Shown here: positions 11,690 through 23,039 of the stretch, piece after piece
Numbering within the stretch: position 1 is the first letter of the stretch
How the letters are laid out: each line of letters starts with the position of its first letter
From: Dasypus novemcinctus
Taxonomy: Eukaryota > Chordata > Mammalia > Cingulata > Dasypodidae
Length of the DNA stretch: 64,000 nucleotides
Direction: 5' to 3'
Assembly: GCF_030445035.2 (NCBI RefSeq)
Contig: NC_080698.1
Coordinates: 3,479,501-3,543,500 of the forward strand
The notes under the pieces: model-generated
Databases searched by the model: none
The model's input: only the letters and a program-made list of their open reading frames with translations
Told to the model about the DNA's origin: nothing
Program-made: the position numbers and the translations under genes

Positions 11690-12322
11690 TTCTAAAGGGC
11701 TGGATAGAGAACGAGGGCTCCAGGGAAGCAGACTTGGCCCAGTGGTTAGGGCGTCCGTCTACCACATGGGAGGTCCAAGGTTCAAACCCTGGGCCTCCTT
11801 GACCCTTGTGGAGCTGGCCCATGCACGGTGCTGATGCGCACAAGGAGTGCCCTGCCACGCAGGGGTGTCCCCCGCATAGGGAGCCCCACGCACAAGGAGT
11901 GCGCCCCGTAAGGAGAGCCGCCCAGCACGAAAGAAAGTGCAGCCTGCCCAGGAGTGGCACCACACACACGGAGAGTTGACACAGCAAGATGACGCAACAA
12001 AAAGAAACACAGATTCCTGTGCAGCTGACAAGAATAAAAGTGGACACAGAAGAACACACAGCAAATGGACACAGAGAGCAGACCAGTGGAGAGAAGGGGA
12101 GAGAAATAAATTTAAAAATTGAAAAAAATAATTAACAAAAAAAAAGAACGAGGGCTCTCAAGTCAGACGCTGGCCCTCCCACATTGCTGCTCCAGGACCT
12201 GAAACACCTAATTTATCCTTTCTTGCCCCTCGATCTCCTCACCTCATAGACTAGCTGGGAGAATTAAATGAGATAAATGTGTGTAAAATGCCTGGCACAT
12301 AGTTGGTGCCCAATAAACAGAA
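11690..12322 (+). mobile_element. MIR SINE split by a DAS-type SINE
   Basis: MIR sequence in two parts: 11690-11720, ending 'agaacgagggctc', and 12145-12322, which repeats that 13-mer and continues through 'caagtcagacgctgg' to the MIR 3' part 'gcctggcacatagttggtgc' and 'aataaaca'. The intervening 424 bp is a DAS-type SINE. Confidence 0.8.
11721..12144 (+). mobile_element. DAS-type SINE, long class, inside MIR
   Basis: Starts 'gggaagcagacttggcccag' (A-box side), with the B-box-like 'ggttcaaaccctggg' about 50 bases later. It carries the long-class internal segment (about 11955-12030) missing from short-class copies and ends in an A-rich tail. Perfect 13-bp target duplications 'agaacgagggctc' lie at 11708-11720 and 12145-12157. 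Confidence 0.96.
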
Positions 12323-15300
12323 GCTTTTAAAATTACAATGAGGAGGAGGAGAAGGGGAAGGGGAGGAGACTTAGGAGAGGAGCTGACGCTCCCTGCCCCT
12401 GCTCCAGCCAGGAGCATGGCGTCCCATTTGTGCGCCACCCGCTGAGGAGGAGAAGGGAGAGGAGAGGGGGGCGGGGCCTCCCCCAGCAGAATGGCTCACG
12501 GTGACACCCCCAGAGTACCTTGACGGCACCCTGAATTGTAAGGGTGACGCATTTCACCAAGCCTGGAATGAGGGCCGTGTAATTCCCACCGCACCGGCCC
12601 CCACCCCCGGCCCTCCCGGGGGACCCAGAGGGCGGCCTCCTGCCAGCTCTGGGACCCCTGGCTGCTCCCCCGCCTCTCCCCGGCCTGGCGCCCCCAGGAA
12701 AGACCTCCACCTGAGCCCCCTCCGTCCTGAGCCCCCCCAGCGGGGCACAGGGCGCCTCCGCCCACGGGATGGGGGCACCTGACCGTCCCTGGGGGCGGCC
12801 TTTGGCTCAAGAACATGGACGTGCCCCCCGGGGGCTGCCGGGTGGTCCGCCAGGGCTCTGGGTTTTCCAAGGACCGTTTGGCAGCTGGAATTCGACGGTG
12901 AGCTAGACTCGGCAGGTCAAGGCCAGGTCCCTCACCGGAGCCCCAAACGGGGGCTGGCCGGGCCACTTCCGACCTGGCGGCGTGGAGCGGACCCGCGTGG
13001 AGCCCGCCGTCTCGCGCGCTCTCGCAGGGTGGCGGCGCCCCCCCGTTAGCGCCAGTCCCTGGCCCGCGCTGCACTTCTCCTGCGCCTTCCCTGCCAGGGG
13101 AGCTGCCTGCTCTGCAGGTACCACCGCGCGCCGCGGGCCGTCGGTCCTTGGGACCCACGTCAGTGCCGCACCTACATCTGGGCAGTGCCTGAAGATGCCC
13201 GAGCCGAGAAAAGGTGCCGCCAGCAGAATCTGAGACGCCAGAAGCATCCGAGGTAGAAGGTCGCTCTGAAGTGACCCAGTCCACCTGTTCCCAAAAGTGC
13301 TTCCTGCAGTGGGACCTTGGTGAAAACCAGCCACAGGCAGAAACTCACGCCGCTTCCCACGGGGAGGGCTGAGGGCGTGGCCTCCGCTTCAGCATGTTGT
13401 TACACGCGGGTGCACCAGAACTCAGGGCTCCGGGGCCCCGGGGACAAGGGGCCGGCCGAGGGGCGAGCCGCCGCCCGCCCAGCCTGCGTCGCTTCTCCCG
13501 GAAGGAAGCCCAGGGCTGTCTGGGCATTGCACAGAGGCCCTTTAGCCTCAAGAAGATGGGGCCCTGTCCTGGCCTCTGGGGGGTGGGCCCCGCTTACGGC
13601 CTCTAGGTGTGGGGGACGTGGAAGGAGAGGGGGACGAGCTCCTCTCGCAGGAGAGAAGGGCGCGGAGAGCCCTGCGCAGGTCCGTCACCTGCCTCCTCTA
13701 TGGACTCAGTGGAGCAGGACGTGATGCCCGGAGTCGCTGCTGCCACCTTGTGACGTGAGAGGCCAGAGAACGGCACGGATGCCAGTGCAGAGGGGCCCTG
13801 AGCCGCGCATCAGCATCACTGACTGCCCACCCCCAGCACCCCGAGGAGAAGCCCCCCGTGTGAGCCCTTGGGCCACGTACCCTCACCTGCTGCCGAGAGC
13901 GTCCCCAGCTGACTGGAGGGACTCGTGTGAACTTGCCACACGTTTGTTTTCACGGCCTAAGCCCCCAGCGTGGCGTTGCTTGCCTCGCTTACAAGCGTTC
14001 AGCTTGGCCTGAGGCGCCCCGGGCAGGCAACAGCCCCACTTTCTCGCATTCCTGGAGCGCGTGTCCGAGGCAGATCGTGCTCTCAGCCTTGAGGAAAGCA
14101 GCCCAGGGGGAGGGAAGCGCAGGTGTTCTCCTTTGTGGGCACTTCTCGTCACTCGTCACCCATGCACGAACAAAGCGCCCTCAACTGGCTACCCACAAAG
14201 CCCTGGGCCGGGGGAGAAAGACCTCAGGCTGTGCGCGGAGGAGCGCCGCGCCAGGAGCAGGCGGGGCCGTCACGACGCGCGGCCAGGCACCCTGGGAGGC
14301 AGGTCCCGCTCCCGGCCGGGGGGCTTGCGGACCCCCTTACGAAGGGCTGAGAGCCCCCGGCGGCAGCCCCCTCCCACCCCAGGACCCCCCTCCAGGAGAA
14401 GGCTGAGAGGCGCCGGAACGCCAGGCTCGGGAGAGCAGGGCCAGCAGCCATGGCCAGGGCAGGGTGACAAGCACCCGGGCGGCGTGCCGGGAAGCAGGAC
14501 TTCCGGTGTTGAAATGGGCACGTCCTGGCCGTGGGTGCTCTAAGGGGACTTAGTGGACTCACGAGACCACCGGGCTCTGGCCCCTACCTCCCCGGGGACA
14601 GCGGGCAGTGGAGCCAGCCTGGCCTGGGGTGTGGGCATTCGGGCTGATTTGTCTCCAGTCACCCCCTGGAGCCAGAGGGAGCAATGAATGAAAATGAATG
14701 AGTGAATGAATGAATGAAGCCGGCTGGGTAATTCCTGATGCTGACAGGACAGATCTGATTCCAGCACGGCTGTTTTCACTGGATAAGGGGTAAATTCCAT
14801 CAACGACAGGCTCCGCCGCACTCACTGCCCTCCCATGCTAGTCGCCACGGGAGAAGCCGCGAGTCCAAAAAGTCACTTTCACGACATTAATGGGTGCCTT
14901 TGTGCCCCGAAGGAATTTCATGTCCTTTGGAAGAGATGACGTGAGCACAAGAAGAGGAGTCACTGTCCCAGGGGCCACGCCGTGCGCGGGGCCGCGGGGC
15001 GGGCAGGCCAGCTGCAGGGGGAGGTCACACGGCTCGCCCCGGTGCTGTTCCCACGCCCGAGAAGCGGGTGCCGCTCTCGGTCACCTGCCCGAGGCCATGC
15101 CCGTCGGCCCCCGGTCCTGCTCGTAGACCCTCACTCGGCTGCCCTCCATGCTCCGAGGACAGGCTTGTGGGTCCTCCCCCCGGGGCCTGGAAGGTGGAGG
15201 GGGCAGCAGCGTTTGTCTCTGAAGGAACTCGCACCGTATTCAGGCTACACGGCTGGTCCTGGGCCACAGGAGCTCACCGCGACCGGCGACGACAACGGAG

Positions 15301-15362
15301 AGCTGCGTCCTGGAGGAGGGGGCAGAGGTGGCGGGAGCGGCCATGAGGAGGGCTGCAGGCCA
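12323..15362. other. GC-rich unique DNA, no gene recognised
   Basis: About 3 kb of GC-rich sequence. Frames up to 262 codons exist on the minus strand (12496-13284), overlapped by frames in other phases, and none shows a recognisable domain. CpG density is raised at about 12950-13150 and 14180-14330. A short (GAAT)n L2-like tail occurs at 14684-14722. Confidence 0.4.
14684..14722 (+). repeat. Short (GAAT)n / L2-like tail
   Basis: 'gaatgaaaatgaatgagtga' and following units form a degenerate GAAT tetranucleotide run like the L2 terminus at 2061. No clear L2 body precedes it. Confidence 0.6.
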
Positions 15363-15620
15363 GAGTCACCTGAGGAGTCACAGCCCAAAGCCGGCAGGTG
15401 TGAACACCTGAGAGGAGTCACCTGAGGGGTCAGCCCAAAGCAGGTAGCTGTGAACATCTGGAAAGAGTCACCTGAGGAATCACAGCCCAAAGCAGGTAGG
15501 GTTGAACACCTGGGAGGAGTCACCAGAGACATCACAACCCAAAGCAGGTAGGGTTGAACACCTGGGAGGAGTCACCTGCGGTGTCACAGCCCAACGCGGG
15601 CAGGTGTGAGACCTGGGAGT
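15363..15620. repeat. Tandem repeat, 51-52-bp unit, ~5 copies
   Basis: Units start with GAGTCACC at 15363, 15414, 15465, 15517 and 15569, giving spacings of 51, 51, 52 and 52. Each holds GAGTCACC(T/A)G, CAGCCCAAAGC (or a close variant) and a CAGGT...GAACACCTG-type block. Copy 1 has a perfect inverted repeat CAGGTGT-GA-ACACCTG at 15395-15410. Copies 1 and 5 carry AGGTGTGA. Confidence 0.9.
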
Positions 15621-17190
15621 GGGCCCAGGTGTGGTCCTTCCAAGGCCCCCAGGTGGCTCCCACGAGCCGCAGGGCTGAGAGCCCCCAGCCTCGCCTTCCG
15701 CTGTTGGACATGCAGCCCTGGAGGACCGTCCCCAGCCCCTGGGGACTTGTCAGGAGTGCGGCCCCTCCGGCGCCCACCTGCTGGGTCAGAAGCTGTGTTT
15801 GAACCGCATCCTCGGGCACCGGGCAGCCTGAGCGTCTCGCTGGCCCTGGGGCACGGCGAGGGCAGGAGGGCCGGGGGCCAGAAGGTGCTGGGCCGACTGG
15901 AGCTCGCAGTGCAGGCTGGGGGACGCCAAGCCGGCCGCCTGCTGCCGTGCTCACGGGCCACCACCTCCCTCAAAGGCCGGGGCGCGGGCCGTCTCCGCGC
16001 TTCGACTCCGGCGACTCCGATTGTGGGCGCTCAGGAAGCCGGGGGCTCTGCCGGCGCCCCGTGTTTGCTCACCGGCTGCGCAGCGGCCCGACGGGCAGCG
16101 TTATCTGGTGTCAACAAGGCACTCGCTCGGCCCATCCTGGGATTAGCTGGAAAACGTCAGGCTCAGCGCGGCCTGGGAGGCGTCAGGAGGAAGTAACCCC
16201 GAGGGCCGCTCCTCGCCCAGACGAGCTCTTGTCCGTCCCTGCGGGGGCAGCTCGAGCCCGGGCGGCTCCCTGGGGAGGACACGAGAAGCTAAACTACCCT
16301 GGCAGAGGCAGGCTCGAGGCGGTGGGTTCCCCCTGGGAACTGTGGCCCTGGTTGCGATGTGCCTGGACCCTCGCGGAGAAGGCTCCGGCGCGGGCCAACG
16401 CGGCTGTGACCGCCCAAGGCCTTGCGTGGCCACGTTTTGGCCCTGTGCCAAGGTTGAGCTGGTCTCTCCAACCCTGCCGAGGTCCCGACAGCTATTCAGA
16501 GCCTGAAAAGTAAAATAAAGTAAGAACGGTTGGCAGAGCTTGAACCAGAAGCTTCAAACAGCTCGCGGGAGGGAGCCTCTGCCAGGGTTGGCGAGCCCCG
16601 TGGCCTGCGGTTTTAGGTTTTAGGTCGGAGGGTCTCGGGCCGCGTGGCCCCACCGGCCAGGGTGCTTGAGGAATGGGCTGTGACATTGGGGCGCACGGGC
16701 TCGAGGACGTGGGCTCTTGGACGCATGTGATCACACCGCTGAACAAGCGAAATGTGTGCAGAAAGGAGGGCCCGCGTGCCGGGCGTGCGGGACCTGAGGG
16801 CGCCAGGCGGGCAGCGCTGTGGGCGCGCCTGCGCAGGGGTGGCCGGGCCGCCCCGGGGTTTCGGATTCTGTGGGTCGAGACGCTGGTGCTGAGAACCTGC
16901 CTCTCTACAAGTTCCCGGCCGGCTCAGGGGCCACACAAGGAGAACCACGGCTGACGAGGCATGGCCTTTGACCCCAGGCCTCTGGAGACACACCGAGGTT
17001 TCGCAGGTGAGCCCGAAGTTGGATGGGAGAGGGGAGCGGACGGGATTGACATGGTTAAGCCTGATTCCAGGCTATGCACATCCAAGTGCGTCATCTCTTT
17101 CGACCTTATAACCGTCACGCAAAGTCTAAATGTGTGGGTTTTAATCACACTTGTAAAACAGGCTCACAATGAAAAGAAAGTAGAAAATGA
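15621..17190. other. GC/CpG-rich unique DNA
   Basis: No exon or repeat recognised. CpG dinucleotides are frequent at about 15960-16120 and 16190-16420. Long frames on both strands overlap one another and look compositional. Confidence 0.4.
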
Positions 17191-17192
17191 GA

Positions 17193-17553
17193 GGGGAAGC
17201 GGATATGGCTCAGGTGGCTGAGCGCCTGCCTCTCACACGGGAGGTCTGGGCTTGGCTCCCAGGGCTTCCTGGAGAAGATGAGCAAGACGGCGAGCTGACA
17301 CGACAAGCTGGCAGGGTGGGCTGGTGCAACAAGGTGACGCAACCGAGAGACAGCAAGGAAACACAATGAGAGACACGACAAGAGCAGGGAGGGGAGGTGG
17401 CTCAGGCAATTAGGCACCTCCCTCCCTCATCTGAGTTCACAGGTTTGGTTCCTGGGCCTCCTGAAAAGAAGATCAGCACACAATAAAAGGACACAGCAAA
17501 TGCAAACAATGAGGAGGGGGTGGGGAGAGATAAATAAGTCTTCAAAAAAAAGA
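17193..17553 (+). mobile_element. Two-headed tRNA-derived SINE
   Basis: A first tRNA-like head ('ggggaagcggatatggctca', then 'gggcttggctccc') is followed by a linker. A second head follows at about 17383 ('gggaggggaggtggctcagg', then 'ggtttggttcctggg'), then a body and an A-rich tail. This two-headed layout differs from single-headed DAS copies and recurs at 19089, 29887, 31529 and 62846. Confidence 0.85.
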
Positions 17554-17554
17554 A

Positions 17555-18620
17555 AACAAGAAACTACAGATAGACAAAAAGATAATATAATGAGTTAAAA
17601 ATCACTCTAAATCCTACTCTTAGAAAGACAGATAAGAGAGCAGAAAGCACTTTCTAAATTAAATATTGTATAGCTACAAAAGATACTTACAAAATATATG
17701 TAAGGTAAAAAAATAACAATACATCACCCAATTCAAGAAATATAAGTTGACCTTGGGCCTCACTGTGTCCCCAGCCCCAATTCCAAGGTGACCAGTTAAC
17801 CCAATCCCCCAATCCCTCAAGGTAACCATTATCTCAAATTCAGTGCTCACCACCCCCTGGTTTTCTCACAGTGTTATCACCGAGGTGGTGCTTTCTTCCT
17901 GAAGACGGGCTGCGGGGCTCCTGGCTCCTCTGCCACATGAGCGGCACGTGGCCGTGTCTGCAGGGCTCTCCCTTCTCTTCGGGTTTCTTCGCTCTCAGCA
18001 TCTTGCAGCTGTAGCTTGAAACTCTCTTTGTCTGATCTTCATTCTCTTATAAAGGAAGCCAGGAAGAGGATTGGACCCACCCTGGGCCATGCCTTGCCTG
18101 AAGCAGCCTCGTCAGGTCCTACTTTGACCTGTGGGAATGGGCTAGCTTGAAGAGCCTGATTCTCTGGGGTATGTTCAGTTCCAGACCACCGCACGTACCT
18201 TACGTTTTCTTCTCTGACTTGTTCACTTGATCCTTATGTCCCTGAAGTCCAGCCTTAGTGCTAGGTGCGGTTACGCTTCATCTATTTTCACTGCTGCATA
18301 GTATTCCCTTGTATGAATTTACTATGATTTATGTACCCAGTCTACTATCGATGGACTTTGGGATGTTTTTAATCTTTGTCTTGCAAGTGCTGCTGCTCTG
18401 AGCATTCTCGCACCTGTCTCCTTGTGTGCAGGCACAGAGTTTCTCCAGGCTTACGTTTAGGAGTTGACCTGCAGGTCACAGGCTATGCGTTTCTTCAGTT
18501 TAACTAAGTAATGGAAGCTGATGTCCAAAGCAGTCGGCCAATCTATGCTTCACAGTATTTTTATTAACTTGATAATATATTGCCTACACCCTTTAATGTG
18601 ATTCACTATAAAGCATGATT
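17555..18620 (-). mobile_element. L1 3' region, antisense, old
   Basis: From about 17690 the sequence follows an antisense L1 3' region: 'aaggtaaccattatctc', then 'actgctgcatagtattccc', 'ctactatcgatggactttgg' and 'aggagttgacctgcagg'. Divergence is moderate to high and no frame is intact. The first ~130 bases are AT-rich and less certain. Confidence 0.7.
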
Positions 18621-18764
18621 TCTAAATTAATTTATAATTAATTATATAAGATTAATTTTATAATTTTTTATGGCTTTGTGAAATTTCATTACAAGAATGC
18701 ACCATAATCCCATGTATACTCTTTGGATGGACACAGGTGATTTCACGGACGGCAGTCCCATTTC

Positions 18765-18870
18765 ACTATGTAACAGGTGAGGACTCTGAAGCTTGGAGAT
18801 TAAATGGCAAGGCCCATCATGGCCCGTCGGTGTTGCTTCATCTGAAGAGTTGGCAACTGTCACATTGTGA
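18765..18870 (-). mobile_element. Possible MIR fragment
   Basis: 'aacaggtgaggactctgaag' followed by 'gagattaaatggcaaggcc' is like the antisense MIR region that precedes its core. The core itself is eroded. Confidence 0.4.
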
Positions 18871-19088
18871 CCCAAGCCTTAGGGCTTTCCTGAGAGAGAA
18901 AAGAGGTAGAACTTCTAGAACCTGACTAAATGATATAAATTAAATTCTGGTCAATATTTGCCATCTTTTGGTAAACTCAATGGGCTTGCCATCATTTGAT
19001 TAAAGGCAGCTAAAGGGCAAATTCTACATCCTGCAGTGAAGCATTCAAGGAAAAATAAATAGGAAATCTCAGTTTAAAAAGCCATTCA
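18871..19088. other. Unassigned AT-rich sequence
   Basis: Nothing recognised. Confidence 0.3.
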
Positions 19089-19510
19089 GGGGAGCAGATG
19101 TGGCTCGAGCAGTTGGACACCCGCCAATCACATGGGAGGCCCTGGGTTCAGCTCCTAGTGCCTCCTAAAGAAGACGAGCAAGACAGTGAGCTCATGCGAC
19201 AGGCTGGTGCAGTGAGCTGATGCAAGGAAGAGACACAACAAGGAAAACAATAAGAGGAACAACAAGCAGGGAGCAGATGTGGCTCGAGCAGTTGAGCACC
19301 TGCCTCCCACATGGGAGGTCCTGGGTTTGGTTCCCAGTGCCTCCTAAGGGAAAAAAAAAAGAGCAGACAATGAGCAAAAATAATGAGCAAAAACAAAATG
19401 AGCAAACAGACGAGGGAGCCAACTCAAGGGAGCTGATGAGGCTCAGTGGTTGGGTGCTGGCCTCCCACACATGAAGTCCTGGGTTCAACCCCTGGTCCCG
19501 GCTCAAAGTC
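19089..19510 (+). mobile_element. Three tRNA-like SINE heads in tandem
   Basis: tRNA-like heads begin at about 19090, 19269 and 19432. Each has an A-box-like 'gctcgagcagttg' or 'ggctcagtggttggg' and a B-box-like 'gggttcagctcc', 'gggtttggttccc' or 'gggttcaacccc'. Short linkers and A-rich stretches separate the heads. Either successive insertions or a trimeric element would explain it. Confidence 0.8.
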
Positions 19511-20291
19511 CACGGTCTGAGAATGGCCAACTATTTGGGGTTATAATCCTACTGGTAACCATCAAAGCCAGGGACCCTCTCCCTGGACAAATGTACAAAA
19601 ACACAAACTTATACGTACAGCTTTAGGGAACCCACGGACCCCGAACCCCTTCCTTGCCTCCGTCTCAGGGTTTCCTAGATAAGACGAAACGGAATTCGGT
19701 TGTTTTTCTTCCCAGCATTCATTCAGACTTTTGGTAACCTCACCTTGCTATCTTTTAGGTCTGCCCGCTCTCAGCCCACGTGAGCAAGGCTGGGTCACGG
19801 GACCCGGGGCCGGGCCGCGGTGTGTCTCACGACCCCGACTGTCGGGGCCGGCTCAGGGACGGGCACGTGGCCCATTTGGGACCAATGAGATTGAAAGAAA
19901 ATGGGATGAGGCCCTTGGCTGCTCCTTGGATGCGACTCGGGAAGATGGCAGCTCCGCGCGGGCAGCTGCCGCCTCGAGGCCACGGGGCAAGTGGCCTCCA
20001 CGAGCGCGAGTCAAACAGCGCCCAGAGCCGGGGGGTGAAGAGGGAACAGGTCCTGAGCTCAGCCTTCGTGCCCCCGAGTCCAGCCGGGTCTGCCCCGCAC
20101 GCTGCGCCCACGCCAGCTTGAGTCCCTCACCACAGAAGGCCCCTGGCCGGTAAGCGTCGGTAACTTAGCGGCCGTTCGGACGGTTCTTGATGCAGCTGCC
20201 CGTTGAGTGACGTCGCCACACGGTGCTCTTCCCGGCCTGGTGTCGGCCTTCCCGTTGCAGTCACCCCCAGTCCTGCAAGAGCGCTCCGTGT
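19511..20291. other. Unique sequence, GC-rich second half
   Basis: No repeat or gene recognised. CpG-rich from about 19790 to 20110. Confidence 0.4.
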
Positions 20292-21140
20292 GGGAAGCGG
20301 CTGTGGCTCAGGCGAGAGGGCCTCCGCCTGCCAAATGGGAGGACCCGGGTTCAAACCCGGGGGCCTCCTGGTGAAAAAGAAAAAGAGAAAGTGTGCCTGC
20401 ATAGCACGAAGGCGACCGCATGGCGGGCTGAGTGCCTGTGCAGTGAGCCGAGTGCCCACATGGTGAGCCAGTGCCCACGAAAGGGAGGCACGCAGCAAGA
20501 TGAAGACACAACAACAGAGAGACGGAGGGAGAGCCACGGTGAAGCGCAGCAGAGACCAGGAACTGAGGTGGCGCAATTGACAGGGAACCTCTCTCCACAT
20601 CAGAGGTCCCCAGGATCAAATCCCAGTGAAGCCTAGAGGAGAAAGATGCGAAGAGAAGACAAAAAGAGGAATAGGGAAACGGACTTTGGCCCGGTGGTTA
20701 GGGCATCCATCTACCATATGGGAGGTCCACGGTTCAAACCCTGGGCCTCCTTGACCCGTGTGGAGCTGGCCATGTGCAGTGCTGATGCGCGCAAGGAGTG
20801 CCCTGCCACGCAAGGGTGTCCCCCGCGTAGGGGAGCCCCACGCGCAAGGAGTGCGCCCGTGAGGAGAGCCGCCCAGCGCGAAAGAAAGAGCAGCCTGCCC
20901 AGGAATGGCGCCGCCCACACTTCCCGTGCCGCTGACACAACAGAAGCGGACAAAGAAACAAGACGCAGCAAATAGACACCAAGAACAGACAACCGGGGGA
21001 GGGGGGGAAATTAAATAAATAAATCTTTAAAAAAAAAAAAAAAGGAATAGATGCAGAAGATCACACATCCAAAGGACATAGACAGCAAAAACAGCAGGGC
21101 GGGGGGAGGGGGAGAGGAAGAGAAAAAAGAGAGATTGCTC
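20292..21140 (+). mobile_element. Two-headed SINE split by a DAS-type SINE
   Basis: The first tRNA-like head starts 'gggaagcggctgtggctcag', with the B-box 'gggttcaaaccc' at about 20348. The second part carries 'gaccaggaactgaggtggcg' and 'aggatcaaatcccagtg'. The element is interrupted at about 20673 by another SINE and resumes at 21044 to about 21140 with its purine-rich 3' end. A close antisense relative lies at 63478. Confidence 0.8.
20673..21043 (+). mobile_element. DAS-type SINE, short class, nested
   Basis: Full head 'gggaaacggactttggccc' with B-box 'ggttcaaaccctggg', body, and an (AAAT)n-TCTTTAAAA tail. It lacks the ~50-bp internal block of the long class: 'cgccgcccacacttcccgtg' runs straight into 'ccgctgac'. 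Flanks repeat an AGGAATAG motif on both sides, consistent with a target duplication. Confidence 0.92.
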
Positions 21141-22220
21141 AGTGCCCCCCAGACTTCTTTATAAATAAACCTCTTTGGAAACAAGGTGCCTTTACTCACA
21201 TGTACCGTGGAGTCGCAAGTCATCACATCATAGCATATTATCTCGGAATAAGTGAATTACATAAACCTGATTACAGCCAGCCTAGCTCAAGGCCCAACTT
21301 TTGAGAAACTACTTAACAATAACAGGCCTCTGAAATTTAAAAAATTAATGTTATTATTGTGATTAAAATGCAATCTTAATTAGGATTATTCTTAGGCCTC
21401 AAAGATCCGTGTCATTTTTCCAGACAGCAGAATGCAGGTTTCTGGCATTCCAGAGCAGGAGAAGGCCGCTGCCTGCCCTCGCTCCCTCCCTTCCCCGCAC
21501 TGATTCCTTCACTCCTTTCTCCTCCCCTTCCCTCCCTCAGTCTCTTCGCGGCCCCTCCCTCCAGCAGTGGCACAAATCCACACATCAGCCCCAGGACAGA
21601 GGGCGCTGGAGCCAAATGGGCGGCGGGGCAGGGAGCCCTCTGCCCCCGGCCACCCCCACTGCCCCCCAGGCCCCTAGGGCCCGGGGGGACCCCAGGAGAG
21701 GCTGGACCTGCTTGTGAGCTGCAGGGACCCCGCTCGGCTCTGCCCACATGGGCTGGCGCCCAGGACCACGGGTGCAGGCACAAACGGCCCGTCCCCTCAC
21801 CCTCCTCCCCGCCGCAGGCAGCCCCGTCCCCGCCCAGCTCCCGGCTCGGGGCGCGAAGCCTGGCAGTTTTGCCGATGAAGGAATTCCAGAGAAGTGAGAC
21901 GTGCTGGGGGCCTTCCCTTTAAAATTATCCAGCGGTATTGGGGGACACGGGCGCGAGCGACAGCCAGCGTCTCCACGGCGGCAGGTGCCATCGCCCCGAC
22001 TTAACAGCTCGTACAGGTAAAGAACGGGCACCGCCAGGGAGATAAAATCGCTGCCACATGGAGAGGGAGGTGCCCACGGCGCCCCGAGGGGAAGGACGAG
22101 AGGAAGACAGACGTCTAGTCCAGCGGGGCCACGGGAGAGGGAGCGGAGATGGCAGCCACGCGCGTTCCTCCACACCAGAAAGATCGGGCAGCAATTAAAG
22201 CCGGGAGGAGTGGGTGGCAA
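21141..22220. other. Unassigned sequence, AT-rich then GC-rich
   Basis: 21200-21410 is AT-rich with no family match. 21420-22220 is GC-rich with long chance frames, including part of a 393-codon minus-strand frame. No exon supported. Confidence 0.4.
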
Positions 22221-22257
22221 TGACAGCCGTGACAGCCGTGACAGCCGTGACAGCCGG
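22221..22257. repeat. 9-bp tandem repeat (TGACAGCCG)n, ~4 copies
   Basis: Four near-perfect copies of TGACAGCCG in direct succession. Confidence 0.9.
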
Positions 22258-22469
22258 AGCCCAAGCAGGAACAAGGAAAGGAAGAAGGAAAAGCCCCCTG
22301 AGCACCGAGAGGCAAAATGTGTTGGATCCAAAAAAGAGCACAGCAGACATTTTCCCATCAACTGAGAGGATTCTATACTCGGCAAGCTGGGGGTGGGCGC
22401 TTTCCAGGCTGCCCCCGCCTGCCTAAAGCCCCCGCAGGGGCTCACCTGGGACGGTCCATAGCAGAGGGT

Positions 22470-22640
22470 GCGTCCTGCAGGGGAGGGCAGGGGAGGGCAG
22501 GGCAGGGCGGGGTGGGGTGGGGCGGGGCAGGGGAGGGCGGGGAGGGGTGGGGCAGGCAGAGGTGGGGCAGGCCAGGGCAGGGGAGGGCAGGCGGGGGCAG
22601 GCTGGGCGGGGCAGGGCGGGGCGGGCCTCCTGAGCAGGGT
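22470..22640. repeat. G-rich irregular simple repeat (GGGGCAGGGC-like)
   Basis: A run of GGGG/GGG blocks separated by CA, CGG or TGG on the + strand, with almost no C runs. Strong G/C strand asymmetry gives high G-quadruplex potential. Proline-rich or glycine-rich frames in this stretch are compositional. Confidence 0.85.
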
Positions 22641-22894
22641 CCCTGTCTCTCCTGGACGCTGGTGGTGACCTCTCCACGGAGGCTCTTCCCACCCCTGCCC
22701 CTCCCTGGCCCCCTCCGCCACCGGCCCGGGGGGAACTGCGTGGACGGTTCTTTTGTCCTGAAGCACAGGACCTCGCCTTCTCCTCCAGTCCGTTGTTCAC
22801 TCTCCCCCAAGTTGATGGAACGTGAGCCTTTGGGGACCGGAGGGGGTCCTTTAAAAGGTCATCTTCCGTGTAGACACAAATGCCCTAGAAATTC

Positions 22895-23010
22895 TGCTAA
22901 AATGCAGGTGCTGGGGCTGCAGGTGTGGGCCAGGCCTGAGAGCCTGCATTTCTTCTCAGCTCACAGGTGACCCGGTGCAGCTGGCCCTGGACCATGCTTT
23001 CAGAGCAGGA
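22895..23010 (+). mobile_element. MER5A-like hAT MITE fragment
   Basis: 'aaatgcaggtgctggggctg', then 'ggccaggcctgagagcctgc' and 'atttcttctcagctcacagg', match the central part of MER5A-type elements. The terminal inverted repeats are not intact. Confidence 0.65.
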
Positions 23011-23039
23011 CTCCGGCCCTAGCTGTCCAGCACGGTGGT

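Noticed and set aside
15363..15620. CRISPR array
   Set aside because: The units are head-to-tail copies without unique spacers, and the genome is mammalian.
21585..22766. 393-codon minus-strand frame
   Set aside because: Runs through the G-rich simple repeat at 22470-22640, giving a Pro-rich repeat peptide. Compositional.
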